DNA of 64,000 nt from Tricholoma matsutake (lineage: Eukaryota > Basidiomycota > Agaricomycetes > Agaricales > Tricholomataceae), in NCBI GenBank assembly GCA_026075535.2, contig AP026538.1, forward strand, positions 1,302,001 through 1,366,000. Direction: 5' to 3'. Shown here piece by piece: positions 1 to 9,117 of the stretch. Position 1 is the stretch's first letter; every line of letters starts with the position of its first letter. The position numbers were made by a program, and so were the translations under genes. The notes beneath the pieces are model-generated. The model made no database searches and had not been told where the DNA came from. It worked only from the letters and a program-made list of their open reading frames with translations.

Positions 1-1500
1 ACATGTGATCGTAATACAAATGTCAAACATATGGCCACCACGTGTTTACTTTCTCAAACGGTCATGTGACCCCACATATACTTTGGCGTGTACTTATTCT
101 TTTGGCGAGGAAAAAGTACAAATTCTGAGAGTCGCGAAAGCACCCATATCTGCCCTCCTTGACAGACAACCAAAGGTTCCTCTTGATTCTCGGCTCTTCT
201 CTGACTCTGAGTTTCTGCTGCATGACTTCCTCTTGCCTGTCCTCATCCCGACGATCCAATGGTTTTCATCACCAAGTCACTAAGGAGTCATCGTCAAAAC
301 CCTTCAAAGTGCCTGACCGACTAGAACTCTTACATGACTGCAAGGATGAAGTAGACTTCGACCTGTACCCTACCAACCAAGGGCCGATGACAATAACCAA
401 ATTCAACTACGACAGTGCAGAAATTTATCACTCGTCCAATTAGAAACTTCACGGAGATCCGCGTCATTCAGATCTGAGGCACATCAATTCCATTCTTCAT
501 CGATTAAGCGATCTTGCATATATAGAGGACCCTTATGTAGATATCAGCCTCATACTTAAATGCCATCCCAATGTCTCTCCCAAGTCTATTTTCGCCGTAT
601 TCTTGGTCCTGAATGGCGACGGCTAGGACGACGAGCTCTGGAACTTTGCCTAGTCTCGGATTTTTGTATCGCCCGTGGACCGCTTTTCTCTGAAACACCG
701 AGATCAAGCTGAAGTCACAGGGGAAGGCAGTGGAGGTGGATGGGGGTATGCGACATAGCGCGAACGGTGATGTCTACGTCGTAGGATCGTGGTGACGGGG
801 ATATGAGATGGAGGTGATCCTCCAAAGTTTAGGAGAATGCCCTGGAGTTCGCCAATCGTCGAGGAGGAAGGTTATTCTTGAGGTTAGTGGTTTCCTTGGC
901 TGTTATTTCACGTCTCTTTGATCTGTTTCCCATAGGTTCTTCCGACTATGAGCCGATGGTTGGGCGAACTTGGTGTTGTTCAGGGTCATAATTTTGCGCT
1001 ACCTCGCTATTCCGAGTGGTCAATTTTGCCTCTAAACTTCTACCTCTCACGACTGCGATTCCGACATGCTCGACCAGCAGTCTTTCTCCCTGGAAACGTG
1101 ATTCTACGTTGCTACTAGCCGGTGACGTGAGTGAACGACGAGGAAGCTAAGTGCAACCTAGAGGATAGAACATTCGAATACACTGTACGTCTTCCTTCCC
1201 GGGCCATACTGTCGTCTAATGTGTATTATTAGCGTCACATATCTCGATGCCTATCCACGCCGGTTTGAAGTCAACCCTCTAGCGCCGACTCGGCTCGCGT
1301 GGGCCATCAGCAAGCCGGTGTTTCGGGGAGCGTGTGATAAGGAGAAGGTGAGAGTTGAATTAGGCGCTTGTAAGGGTGAAGACAACGACAATAGCGATGA
1401 CCAGGGATGTTCGGAGTAGGGTGGAGCAGTAGGTTCGAAGTTGCTGTGTTGACAGTGCTTCTTGTACATTGGTGGCTTCATCGTCTTAAAATGAGATGCT
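1..1500. other. No supported gene
   Basis: Only short open frames occur on both strands and none has a recognisable domain, a convincing splice structure or a long codon-biased stretch. I saw no repeat that recurs elsewhere in the window. It may be unique intergenic DNA or the decayed end of a neighbouring gene. Confidence 0.4.
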
Positions 1501-1532
1501 TCCGAAACTGTGGAATGAACATGTTATAGCAA

Positions 1533-2033
1533 TCATCCGAACCAGAAATTCGGGTGTTGGCAACGCCAGAGAGTAAGATTTCCTGTGTTTAGCTCATACA
1601 CTAATTCCGTGGCCTCGACAGGACGACACTTGATACAAATAAGGTTGTTGGTATCTGTCATCAGAGACATTAAATACAAGTAAGGGCAATCACCCTGAGG
1701 CGGTTTCTCTATACAGTTTTTGCACAGAACGATCTTCCTATAAGTATGGGAAAGTGTGGCCAAGCAATGTTGAAACGAGAAGTCTGTCGCTATACAACTT
1801 GAACTCTCCCGAGCTTGAAGGAAGATGCCGTCCAAGGATAACGAGATTCCCCCAGAATCGAGGTAGGCCATTATGCGCTGGGCGGTCGTAGCATCGATAT
1901 CATCATCAATGAGACTGATATCAGGACGAACACCACCATGGATGAGATCCTCAATCTGATCTTCCTCAATGCCATGGAATGGTATGCACCCTGTGCGGTG
2001 TGTATATCTCACAGATGCAGATGCCTGTTGCAC
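1533..2033 (-). CDS. Unrecognised small ORF with CxxC pairs
   Basis: An open frame of about 166 codons, longer than its surroundings. I do not recognise the product. The C-terminal half has two Cys pairs (CKNC near residue 99 and CIKC near residue 133), followed by a Trp/Phe-rich end (HPNFWFG), so a small zinc-binding fold is possible. No signal peptide or membrane segment is evident. The start is uncertain because the frame may continue from an upstream exon. It has no clear partner among its neighbours and could also be a chance or fossil ORF. Confidence 0.3.
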   Translation of the reverse strand: MQQASASVRYTHRTGCIPFHGIEEDQIEDLIHGGVRPDISLIDDDIDATTAQRIMAYLDSGGISLSLDGIFLQARESSSCIATDFSFQHCLATLSHTYRKIVLCKNCIEKPPQGDCPYLYLMSLMTDTNNLICIKCRPVEATELVYELNTGNLTLWRCQHPNFWFG

Positions 2034-2427
2034 AGCTAGTTCAGTGACTTAGGCCGAGTCGAACGAGGGAGGATTCCGACGGTGCATTTGGGCCGTACAT
2101 GATGGCAGAAATGATCGGTCGAAGGTACTGTGACTTTGTAATGGTCAGTTCCGTCAAGAGGAGGATAGGTGAAATGCGACACTGTCACTCTCGTGCCTGA
2201 CCATCACACTCACACTCAACTCCGCCACACCAAGGGGTACCCGGGATGTTAGCAACGACACGGGGTCGGTAAAATTTTTTAAGAGGAAGTTGAACGTTGA
2301 GGACCCCCCTCGTGGGATATCACTACTATATTTGGAAATAATTACATAATCTTTTTAAAAAAAAGATTTTCGCTCACCTTCGGCCCACAGTGATCAGGGC
2401 TGCGCACCGTGCCGTACACTGACGGTT

Positions 2428-2564
2428 ACGGTACCCGTACCGTCAGGACCTTGAGCCTTTCCTTGATGGTATGTGTACGATACGGCTTTATACCGTATTG
2501 AGGTCGTCACGGCTAGTGTAGCCAACGGCGCGGCTCGGAGCCGCGAGCCGTTGAGCCGAGCCGC
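2428..2564. repeat. GC-rich palindromes
   Basis: Two strong inverted repeats lie in otherwise AT-leaning DNA. ACGGTAC/GTACCGT (2428-2443) has a 2-nt loop. GCGGCTCGG (2530-2538) pairs perfectly with CCGAGCCGC (2556-2564). Similar GGCTNNGCC-rich text lies near 2970-3010. These may be internal or terminal parts of a small DNA transposon, but no target-site duplication could be fixed. Confidence 0.4.
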
Positions 2565-3024
2565 CCAGAGCTGCTCAAGCCATGCCCTAAGTTGCCTCAA
2601 ATTCAGAGCGACTGGAGGGCTTTAAATGTTCTTAAAACACTATAAAACACTCTGTATGAGTCCCTACTGCCATTTTGAATACATGTTGTTATACCCTACT
2701 CCCCAGAGCCATCTCTCGAGCATGTTTTGTAATAGGTATGAGGAGATAAACATAGCCAAATAATCTCATCAAAGATACCGATCTGTGCAAAACTCTATAG
2801 TATGACTTGTTTCTTTTGTAATAATAGTCTACACAACCTATTTGACCATTAAAATACATAACTGAAGCATAAATACAACTTGGATTGCAAGCCCACAACT
2901 TTGGGCAATCTCAATCGGCTTAGCCGGTCCAGAGCCACTCAGGGTGACTCAGCACCATTTTGATCAGCTCAAGTGCCTGAGCCGCGCCGCAGGCAAGCCA
3001 AGCCAAGCCATGGCATCACTAGTC

Positions 3025-3363
3025 ACAGATATCTCATTCTTCCTGGATCCTACCACTTGCTGGTAAGATACTCAGATACTTGCAGGAGATGTTCAGGAAC
3101 CGACATTTGGACTAACAGAATTGGAATGTATGATTTTTGTATATCCCAATATGCAATTATTCGAGTGGAAGAAATGATTTCATCTGGCATTTCCTCTATA
3201 TCCCATTCTTCCTGGCAGCTACCACTTGCTGATAAGATACTCAGATACTTGCAGGAGATATACAGGAACTGACGCTTGTGCTAACAGAATTGCAACATAT
3301 GATTTTCGTATATCCTAACAGAGAGTTGTTCAGGTGGAAGAAATGATATTATCTGTCATTTTG
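3025..3363. repeat. 169-bp tandem duplication
   Basis: Two head-to-tail copies start near 3025 and 3194, anchored on CATTCTTCCTGG at 3035 and 3204. They are nearly colinear over the whole unit, including the shared text TACCACTTGCTGRTAAGATA and TTGCAGGAGAT. A third partial start (CATTCTTCCTGAATAT) lies near 3550, just after a tRNA-derived element, as though that element interrupted a third copy. Confidence 0.75.
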
Positions 3364-3403
3364 TAATGATCTCTGGTATGTCTTGAGGAATGACAATACA
3401 TGT

Positions 3404-3535
3404 TGTTGGTGTAATGGAAAGGGGCGCCTAGATGACAGACGCTGTGTCGAGCTCCTCAGTTCAAATACCCCGCCCATTGGAGGACTCGGAGATAGAGGGG
3501 GGGAGGAGATAATTGAATGCGACGGAAGAAATAGT
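3404..3535 (+). mobile_element. tRNA-derived SINE-like element, copy 1
   Basis: A pol III A-box-like stretch (TTGGTGTAATGGAAAGG) is followed about 50 nt later by a B-box-like stretch (AGTTCAAATACCCCGCC) and a GA-rich body (GAGATAGAGG...GGAGGAGATAATTGAATGC). The same head, spacing text (CCTAGATGAC) and tail recur at 6146-6445, which makes this a dispersed family rather than a functional tRNA. No cloverleaf-quality acceptor stem is evident. Confidence 0.5.
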
Positions 3536-3619
3536 TTTATCTGCTACATCTCATTCTTCCTGAATATGGGCCAACGTTTCCTGGCCTGTTTTGCAAAAGA
3601 AAGAAAAAAGAGATGATAT

Positions 3620-4340
3620 TTAACACAATGTACCTTTAGGGCGAAACAATCGCCTCAAGCCCAAACTACTCGATTTCTTCGATATCATTGCAGGGGTTCT
3701 CACCTGTGCGGACATCCTCTTGGGGCGGCCATCGCCGATAGCGTACACTGGCCAGCCTTCTCATCCCATCTCAACGTTGTTCAGCATAATGACTGCTGCA
3801 TTCCCGCACCACTCCTGCATTGATTGTTGGGATCCAAATGAAGGACAACAAGCTTGCAGGGTATTGTAGTGTAAAGCAGGTCATGATGGTGCATGTGACG
3901 TCCAGGATGACTCAAATGTGAGACAACCTGGGCCATCACACCACCCCACATTCCCTGGCAATGCACTACAGTCTGGAAACTCGTAATGAGGCGAAGGAGC
4001 GATGGAACCAGGCCGGGTATGAGGAACTTTGCTATGAAAGTCAAGTTTGATAAAGAAAACTTTGGCAAGGCAGAATCACAAGCATACTGGTGTTGGACCG
4101 ACACCACCCAGGCTGTTCCCTGCGATATCACCTCCGTGTCTGACGAACTCCACATCCAAGCCAAGTTATCGGGTTATTCTGAGCTTGCAATGAAAAGTTT
4201 CACATGCCAAATCCGACTCAAGATGGGTCATTCGCGTCGTTGGCCATGGCTATGGGTGGGAGCGAGTTTCGTTTGAAGGCTTGATCTTCTTCTTATGAAA
4301 GCAGATCTGGCGGTGTGATCAATAAGTAGTAGCACTGATG
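3620..4340. other. Stretch without a supported gene
   Basis: Overlapping open frames of 96-127 codons run on both strands (3781-4276), but none has a domain or splice pattern I can support and neither strand stands out. It could hold a decayed exon. Confidence 0.35.
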
Positions 4341-4343
4341 CAG

Positions 4344-4551
4344 AATAGGTATAAAATGATAAAGAAACGCATTAAAATGCAAAATTCATAAACACACCTA
4401 ATAGCCCAGTCCCTAACATCCTGTGTCGCATCAAAGCATCGACAAAGAATAGGTATAAAATGATAAGGAAATGCATTGAAATGCAAAATTCATAAACACA
4501 CCTAATAGTCCAGTCCCTAACATCCTGCATCGCATCAAATGCAGCAGTAAT
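4344..4551. repeat. 104-bp tandem duplication
   Basis: Two direct copies start with AATAGGTATAAAATGATAA at 4344 and 4448. They share AATGCAAAATTCATAAACACACCTAATAG-type text and CAGTCCCTAACATCCTG, with a handful of substitutions. No coding role is apparent. Confidence 0.8.
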
Positions 4552-4861
4552 ATCCATCCTGATGTGCATTACTTAGAGGGCACACTGATGAAGAACACCA
4601 GGCTATATGACTCACTGAGCACTCAATAGCACTGTCTTATGCCCCAATTCAATGGATTCCAATTAACTACAGTCAGGCTTTTTAGCTTCCGGTTCACAAT
4701 CAAAAGTACAAATTTCTATCTATCTGTGGGGCCCAGCATTAGACGATCAATGCCGAGGGTACCAAATGAAATGTGATGCTCACCAGCCGAACCTCACTAT
4801 ATCCAACAATGCATATGTTAAGACTATAGGTCTTTAACTCAGCCTTGGCTTTGTATGTCAC

Positions 4862-5069
4862 AGTTGGAGGCTTTCCAACTATATCGGTATCGCACTAGGA
4901 GGCTTTCCTAGTGTATCGGGCTTCTGGCCTTCACTTGGGTACTTCCTCAAGTCGTTACGGCTATCCATACTCAGAGGCTTTCTGAGTAGACTGTCAGTTT
5001 GTGTATCACAGTTGGAGGCTTTCCAACTGTCGAGTTCGAGTTATCACAGCTAGGGGCTTCCTAAGCTGT
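4862..5069. repeat. Array of six hairpins with conserved loop
   Basis: Six short inverted repeats occur at 32-41 nt intervals: 4862-4880 (AGTTGGA/TCCAACT), 4893-4913 (CACTAGGA/TCCTAGTG), 4933-4952 (ACTTGGG/CTCAAGT with one G.T), 4968-4988 (TACTCAGA/TCTGAGTA), 5008-5030 (ACAGTTGGA/TCCAACTGT) and 5046-5069 (ACAGCTAGG/CCTAAGCTGT, one bulge). Five of the six have the same loop, GGCTT. The stems differ in sequence yet stay complementary. Several units are preceded by TATCRCA-like text. This argues for selection on, or a generating mechanism for, structure. The function is unknown. Confidence 0.8.
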
Positions 5070-5216
5070 CAAGTGTTCTGGTTGAGTCTAACTAAGACCA
5101 TTGTTTGAATTAGGTCAAGCTAAGGAATACAGGCAGTATTACTGTAGCTTATATATGGTTCAGAGAATGTCTATCGTCCAATCAGAATAGGAGATCCTTG
5201 TCAAGTAAATATAGAA

Positions 5217-5366
5217 GGAACAATAGAACAGTAAGCCTCATGCCTAGCATGAGGAGTCCGATGTCACGGAGTGCTGCAGCACAGCATGTCAAAGAACAAT
5301 AGCAAATAACCCTCATGCCAAGCATGAGGTGTCCGATGTTACAGAGTGCTGCAGCGCAGCATGTCA
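5217..5366. repeat. 75-bp tandem repeat carrying hairpins
   Basis: Two direct copies (about 5217-5291 and 5292-5366) each hold a perfect 8-bp-stem hairpin, CCTCATGC-CTA/CAA-GCATGAGG (5236-5254 and 5311-5329). Each is followed by CCGATGTYACRGAGTGCTGCAGC, whose centre is the palindrome GTGCTGCAGCAC in copy 1. A degenerate third copy follows to about 5420. It lies directly beside the hairpin array at 4862-5069. Confidence 0.75.
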
Positions 5367-5429
5367 ATCATGAGAGTCCAACATCACGGACCTCATGTTA
5401 GGAGGCTGTCGTATCACAGCATGTGTGGG

Positions 5430-6140
5430 AGTGGGTTCGGGTGCATGGAGTCACCATGCGTCAAAGCGTCTCCCATCGGAAGTGAGTCGAGTCGAATGAG
5501 AAAATTAAAGTACCCGGTCTTGCCGGCGTACGTCTGGTCGTCGTGGGTTACGATAACAGAAAATTGTAACAGCATACACCACATCCTCCCCATCGTCGTC
5601 GAATACAACAAGGCCTCCAATGCAGATTTGCTTCAAAAGAACGGTCAGAAAAAGCCAACAGAATATTATAGAGGCTTACTACTCGTTCCTTCCACTCGCC
5701 TCATTTCTTAAACCTTGGTAGAATCCGGTAATCATATCTACGAAATGTGGCTTTGCACCATTGATGGTTTCTATACACCTCGACCCGATGGCCATGCTGT
5801 GAAGAGCCAATGATTAGATAAAGTAAAAATGGAATAAAATGCTTACTCTGAAGGGCTGAGGGTGTTCAACAATTGGCATTCCAGAAATCCAATGTGCCAT
5901 AGGTGATGGTTGTGGTTAGAGATGGGGAGGGAAGATTGAAGCTGTGCTTAAGAGGTTGGAAGTATGGAGGGTGGTTAGTTAGAGCAGTGGAGAAATGGTA
6001 GGGGTTAAGGTAGAATAAAAACAACTCACAAGTGGCAAGATAGTACAGGGTAAGTCAGAGAGCACAGACTCTTGTTGGTCGTGGTGGTATTCCTAGTTTT
6101 GTTTGATGTTGTATTCAGATTGAACTAGAAAGTTAAAGAA
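5430..6140. other. Stretch without a supported gene
   Basis: Small frames on both strands around 5414-5711 have no recognisable domain, and the rest is GA-rich intergenic text. No repeat shared with other parts of the window was found. Confidence 0.4.
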
Positions 6141-6145
6141 AACCG

Positions 6146-6445
6146 GTTGGTCTAATGGAAGGGGGCACCTAGATGACGGGCACCTCATCCAGCTCCATCT
6201 TTTTTCATATGTATGTACTGATGTGCCGAGGTATGGACTGGATATACATATACCCGTACCTCCTTACATTGTCACTCATTGAATTACCACACTCCTTTAT
6301 GGACTCTTGGGTGTGGCAGATAGCTGCTAGCAATATGACGATATATAAAAAGTGTCAATTGATCAGATATCCTCGGTTCGAATACCTCGCCTGTGGGGCG
6401 AGGCAGAGGGGAGAGGAGGCAATCGAATGTGACCACCCAGTGGCG
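6146..6445 (+). mobile_element. tRNA-derived SINE-like element, copy 2 (interrupted)
   Basis: The same head as the copy at 3404 (TTGGTCTAATGGAAGGGGG then CACCTAGATGACGG) is separated by about 200 nt from the B-box-like CGGTTCGAATACCTCGCC (near 6373) and the GA-rich tail (GAGGCAGAGGGGAGAGGAGG). The intervening TATA-rich text is absent from copy 1, so it looks like an insertion between the A-box and B-box halves. Confidence is higher for the shared family than for the insertion model. Confidence 0.5.
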
Positions 6446-6449
6446 CCAT

Positions 6450-7290
6450 TGGCCATGAAGAAAAACCGAGAGGAATAGCAGCCTTTTCGAGCACCATCAG
6501 AAGACGCCGCATTGTGCTTGCAAGGGACTCTCAAAAACTTCGGTGATGAGGCCATCCAGTGTCTGATATGTGAATATAGAGTGATATAGGACATATATGT
6601 ATTCATAGGGTCAACTAGCCAGCCATCAATTGAATATCAATGCTTTGTGCTGCATCTCCAAGTACACCTATGAGTAGTCAGATGCAGCTCTTTCAGAATT
6701 TATGCACAGCCAACCGACCATCAACATCATGATCGTCCAGCTCATTACGAAGAACTAATGATGGCAAATAATATAAAAGATCGTTCAGATGGTAGATGTG
6801 GAAGCTTTTTTGACCTGCCAGACTTTTTCTAGGGCCATAAACAACTGTATTACATCATTTAGCTACTGCATGTGTGATACATGTATGCTTCAGGTAAGGG
6901 GAACACTGGAACCTCAAGCGTGATGTCAAGCCGATGGTAGATGCATTGCAAAGGGGCTGAAGAAGAGGATGATTCCCTCCAGCTCTGCGGAAAGAAGTTT
7001 AGTAAACAATACAGTCCAGATGAGCAACCGAGTCATTTTCTAGATAAATGGCGGGGAGCATAGTATCATACCAGCAACCAAGTTCATTCCTGCTCCCCGG
7101 CAGTCACCGTATCGCAAACTTGAATGCAGTCAAACTCAGTTAATGGGGTGACAAATAGTTTGAAGGCCTGAGCGCAACTACGCCTGGGCTTTTAGCCAGT
7201 CATGTCTGATGTGGGAAATATGGATGCCCTTCAGAATGAAATTCGATTAACTAGACTAGAAAATGTGTCAGCTTTCGATCTTTGATTGCC
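6450..7290. other. Stretch without a supported gene
   Basis: No domain-bearing frame and no repeat was recognised. The stretch precedes the decayed module beginning near 7298. Confidence 0.4.
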
Positions 7291-7297
7291 CAACACC

Positions 7298-7540
7298 CTA
7301 CAGCCATGTGTTGCTTGCACCAAATTCCTGGGCACAAGTAAAGGGCGGGTGTTGCATAGCCCATAGGGCAAGGTAAGCAAAGAGGCTCTCACCATGTGGG
7401 GCCATCTGATGCGTTGAGAAGTGTATCATTGCCACTACATCAAGCCAACACCTCTGCATACCCCTCACACCAGATGCCATCCGACGGAAGCTAGTGCACG
7501 CTGGCTGGAGGTGGACTAGAGCATGGTCGATGATTTTCAC
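7298..7540 (-). pseudogene. Fragment of the 14-16 kb conserved hypothetical gene
   Basis: The reading frame contains 'QRCWLDVVAM' preceded by 'HALVHLQPACTSFRRMASGVR', colinear with 'HGLVHLGLVWTNFCQMAFGVRDVQRCWLDVMAM' in the gene at 14026-16097 (segment given in parts here). Downstream text (MAPHGESLFAYLALWAMQHPPF) matches an intron-like unit repeated at 27167-27935 on the other strand. It is far shorter than the full gene and is flanked by the same upstream repeat block, so it is a truncated duplicate. Confidence 0.65.
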
Positions 7541-7639
7541 TGCTTGACCAAGGGTTTTTTGCGGGGTTCAACGGCGTGAGCATGACAGTCTACTAACCAA
7601 GGGAATACTAAGTGGCAAGGCCAGCCTGAGGCAAGGACG

Positions 7640-8045
7640 CACTGATGATGTAGATAAAATGTTGAGCCTTCAGGGTGCCACAAGAGACTCAAATGGCAAT
7701 CTCTGTTAGTGGGACATCCAAGAGGATATTGCCCTCAGTGCTGTCAAGAGCTTCAGGTCGGGCTGCCAGTGCTGATAGGTTCAAGGGGCCAAAGGCAAAG
7801 CATAGGGTTGCATGACGAAAAGTCAGACACAACCAGGCAGGTGACAAAAGTCAGACCTGCAGAGCCAGGAACTAGAGAGCAGCGCTGCCAGAATGAAAAA
7901 AGACAGTGAGGGAACAGAAGAAATTCCAAGTCAACTTGAACTTGAAGTTAGGAGTTTCTCATGCTAATGTTTGAAATCCTATTAGGGTTAAGTAGTACAC
8001 AGCCACCAACTCAGGTTCAGGTTCAAGTTCACTGATGGACCAGCC
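7640..8045 (-). repeat. Shared upstream repeat block, copy A
   Basis: Read on the minus strand this holds, in order, a GTGGCTGTGTA...TTAACCCTAAT segment (about 8040-7965), a CTTGAACTTGAA-rich segment, and two copies of the GTCTGACTTTTNGTCAC motif (7841-7856 and 7812-7828). The order matches the block upstream of the hypothetical gene at 16100-16530, and part of it matches 27005-27110. It separates the dioxygenase remnant from the hypothetical-gene fragment. Confidence 0.7.
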
Positions 8046-8129
8046 TGCCAAGCGACTCGGACATCAAGCTTACCATGAGTGGACACAGGTGATCCCTTAT
8101 CAAATTAAAATTGTCTTTCTCAATTAAGA

Positions 8130-8541
8130 CTAACATCTGTCCACACCGCCACCGATGTTGGATGATGGGGACAAGCACCGGAGGAATTGTGTACAGCCAG
8201 GGTATAACTTATCCAGATTGCATGTCAACAAATCCCTTACTGTAGTTCTCCTCCTTTTGAAACCCATGCTCAGGCTCAACCCATCTGAATAGCCTGACTC
8301 GGAGACCCTGGCCAGCCATGGCAAAGGAGTACCAAATCTCATGTGCCAGTGGTTGGATGGGGAGGTTTGAGTGGCCGCTGATGAGGCTGAGGGAATGATG
8401 ATTGACCCCCCAGCCTGAGAGGAAACTTGATAACAATGCCAAGCTCCCATAGGACAAGGTGGGCACTGCACCGTGATGTTGAGTCCGAAACCTTTTTGCT
8501 AGGTTCGTAAATGTAGTGGCTACTTGAAAGAAATGTTTCAC
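8130..8541 (-). pseudogene. Remnant of 2OG-Fe(II)/TET-JBP-like dioxygenase
   Basis: Broken frames contain 'HSNLPIQP', 'HEIWYSF' and 'LFRWVEPEHGFQKEENY', which match the C-terminal catalytic end of the gene at 25139-26671 (HSNLPIQPHEIWYSF and GLFRWVEHGFQKEE). Small insertions (for example LAHE for HE) and frame changes disrupt it, and the HxD half of the active site is not recognisable here. It lies upstream of the same repeat block and hypothetical-gene fragment as in the 25-28 kb copy, in inverted orientation. Confidence 0.65.
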
Positions 8542-8544
8542 TAG

Positions 8545-9115
8545 TTCTCGAACGTGGTCACAAACTCACCGAAGTCAGCCGCCACACTGAGTCATTGCAC
8601 CATTCATTGTAGAGCCATGGATTTGATAACAGGATGTCATTCCCAAAGTACTATATGCACCAGAATGGGGAAATGTAGGGCATTTGGTATAGTCAAATTG
8701 TGATGATTTGAAGAGGATGTGTTTATTGCAAGGGATGGGTCTCACCCAAAGTCAGGTTTGACACAATAAGTGTCTATGTAAATCTCTGCAGTGTAACCGC
8801 TCGACTTTGTCCCCTCAAAGGGTCGGTGAGTGAAAATTCTTGCCAATGAGTGGCCTACTAGTAACAAATGTGGAGGGGAATTCTCAGGCTATTTCTGGTG
8901 CGACTTGATGCCAAGCACAGTGCCATGATAGGTACTACAAGGCTATATATGGTGCGTTGAGACCCTGATATTATTCCATAGCAGCGGTAAAACCTATAAG
9001 AGCAAAAATATGAATTAGACCAGGTAGACCTCCATGACAACCAGATAAAGAAAGTGCAAACAAATGCTACATACATAGATGTCCAATCTGAGCTGACACA
9101 TGTTAAGAAATGTAT
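8545..9115. other. Non-coding stretch downstream of the Plavaka gene
   Basis: No supported gene. I looked for a terminal inverted repeat matching the region just beyond 13553 and did not find one, so the Plavaka element ends could not be placed. Confidence 0.4.
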
Positions 9116-9117
9116 GC

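Noticed and set aside
3404..3480. Functional tRNA gene
   Set aside because: A-box and B-box-like words are present but no acceptor or anticodon stem; a sibling copy at 6146 has the boxes pulled apart.
4862..5366. CRISPR array
   Set aside because: Units are hairpins with diverged stems and no unique spacers of constant length, and the context is fungal.
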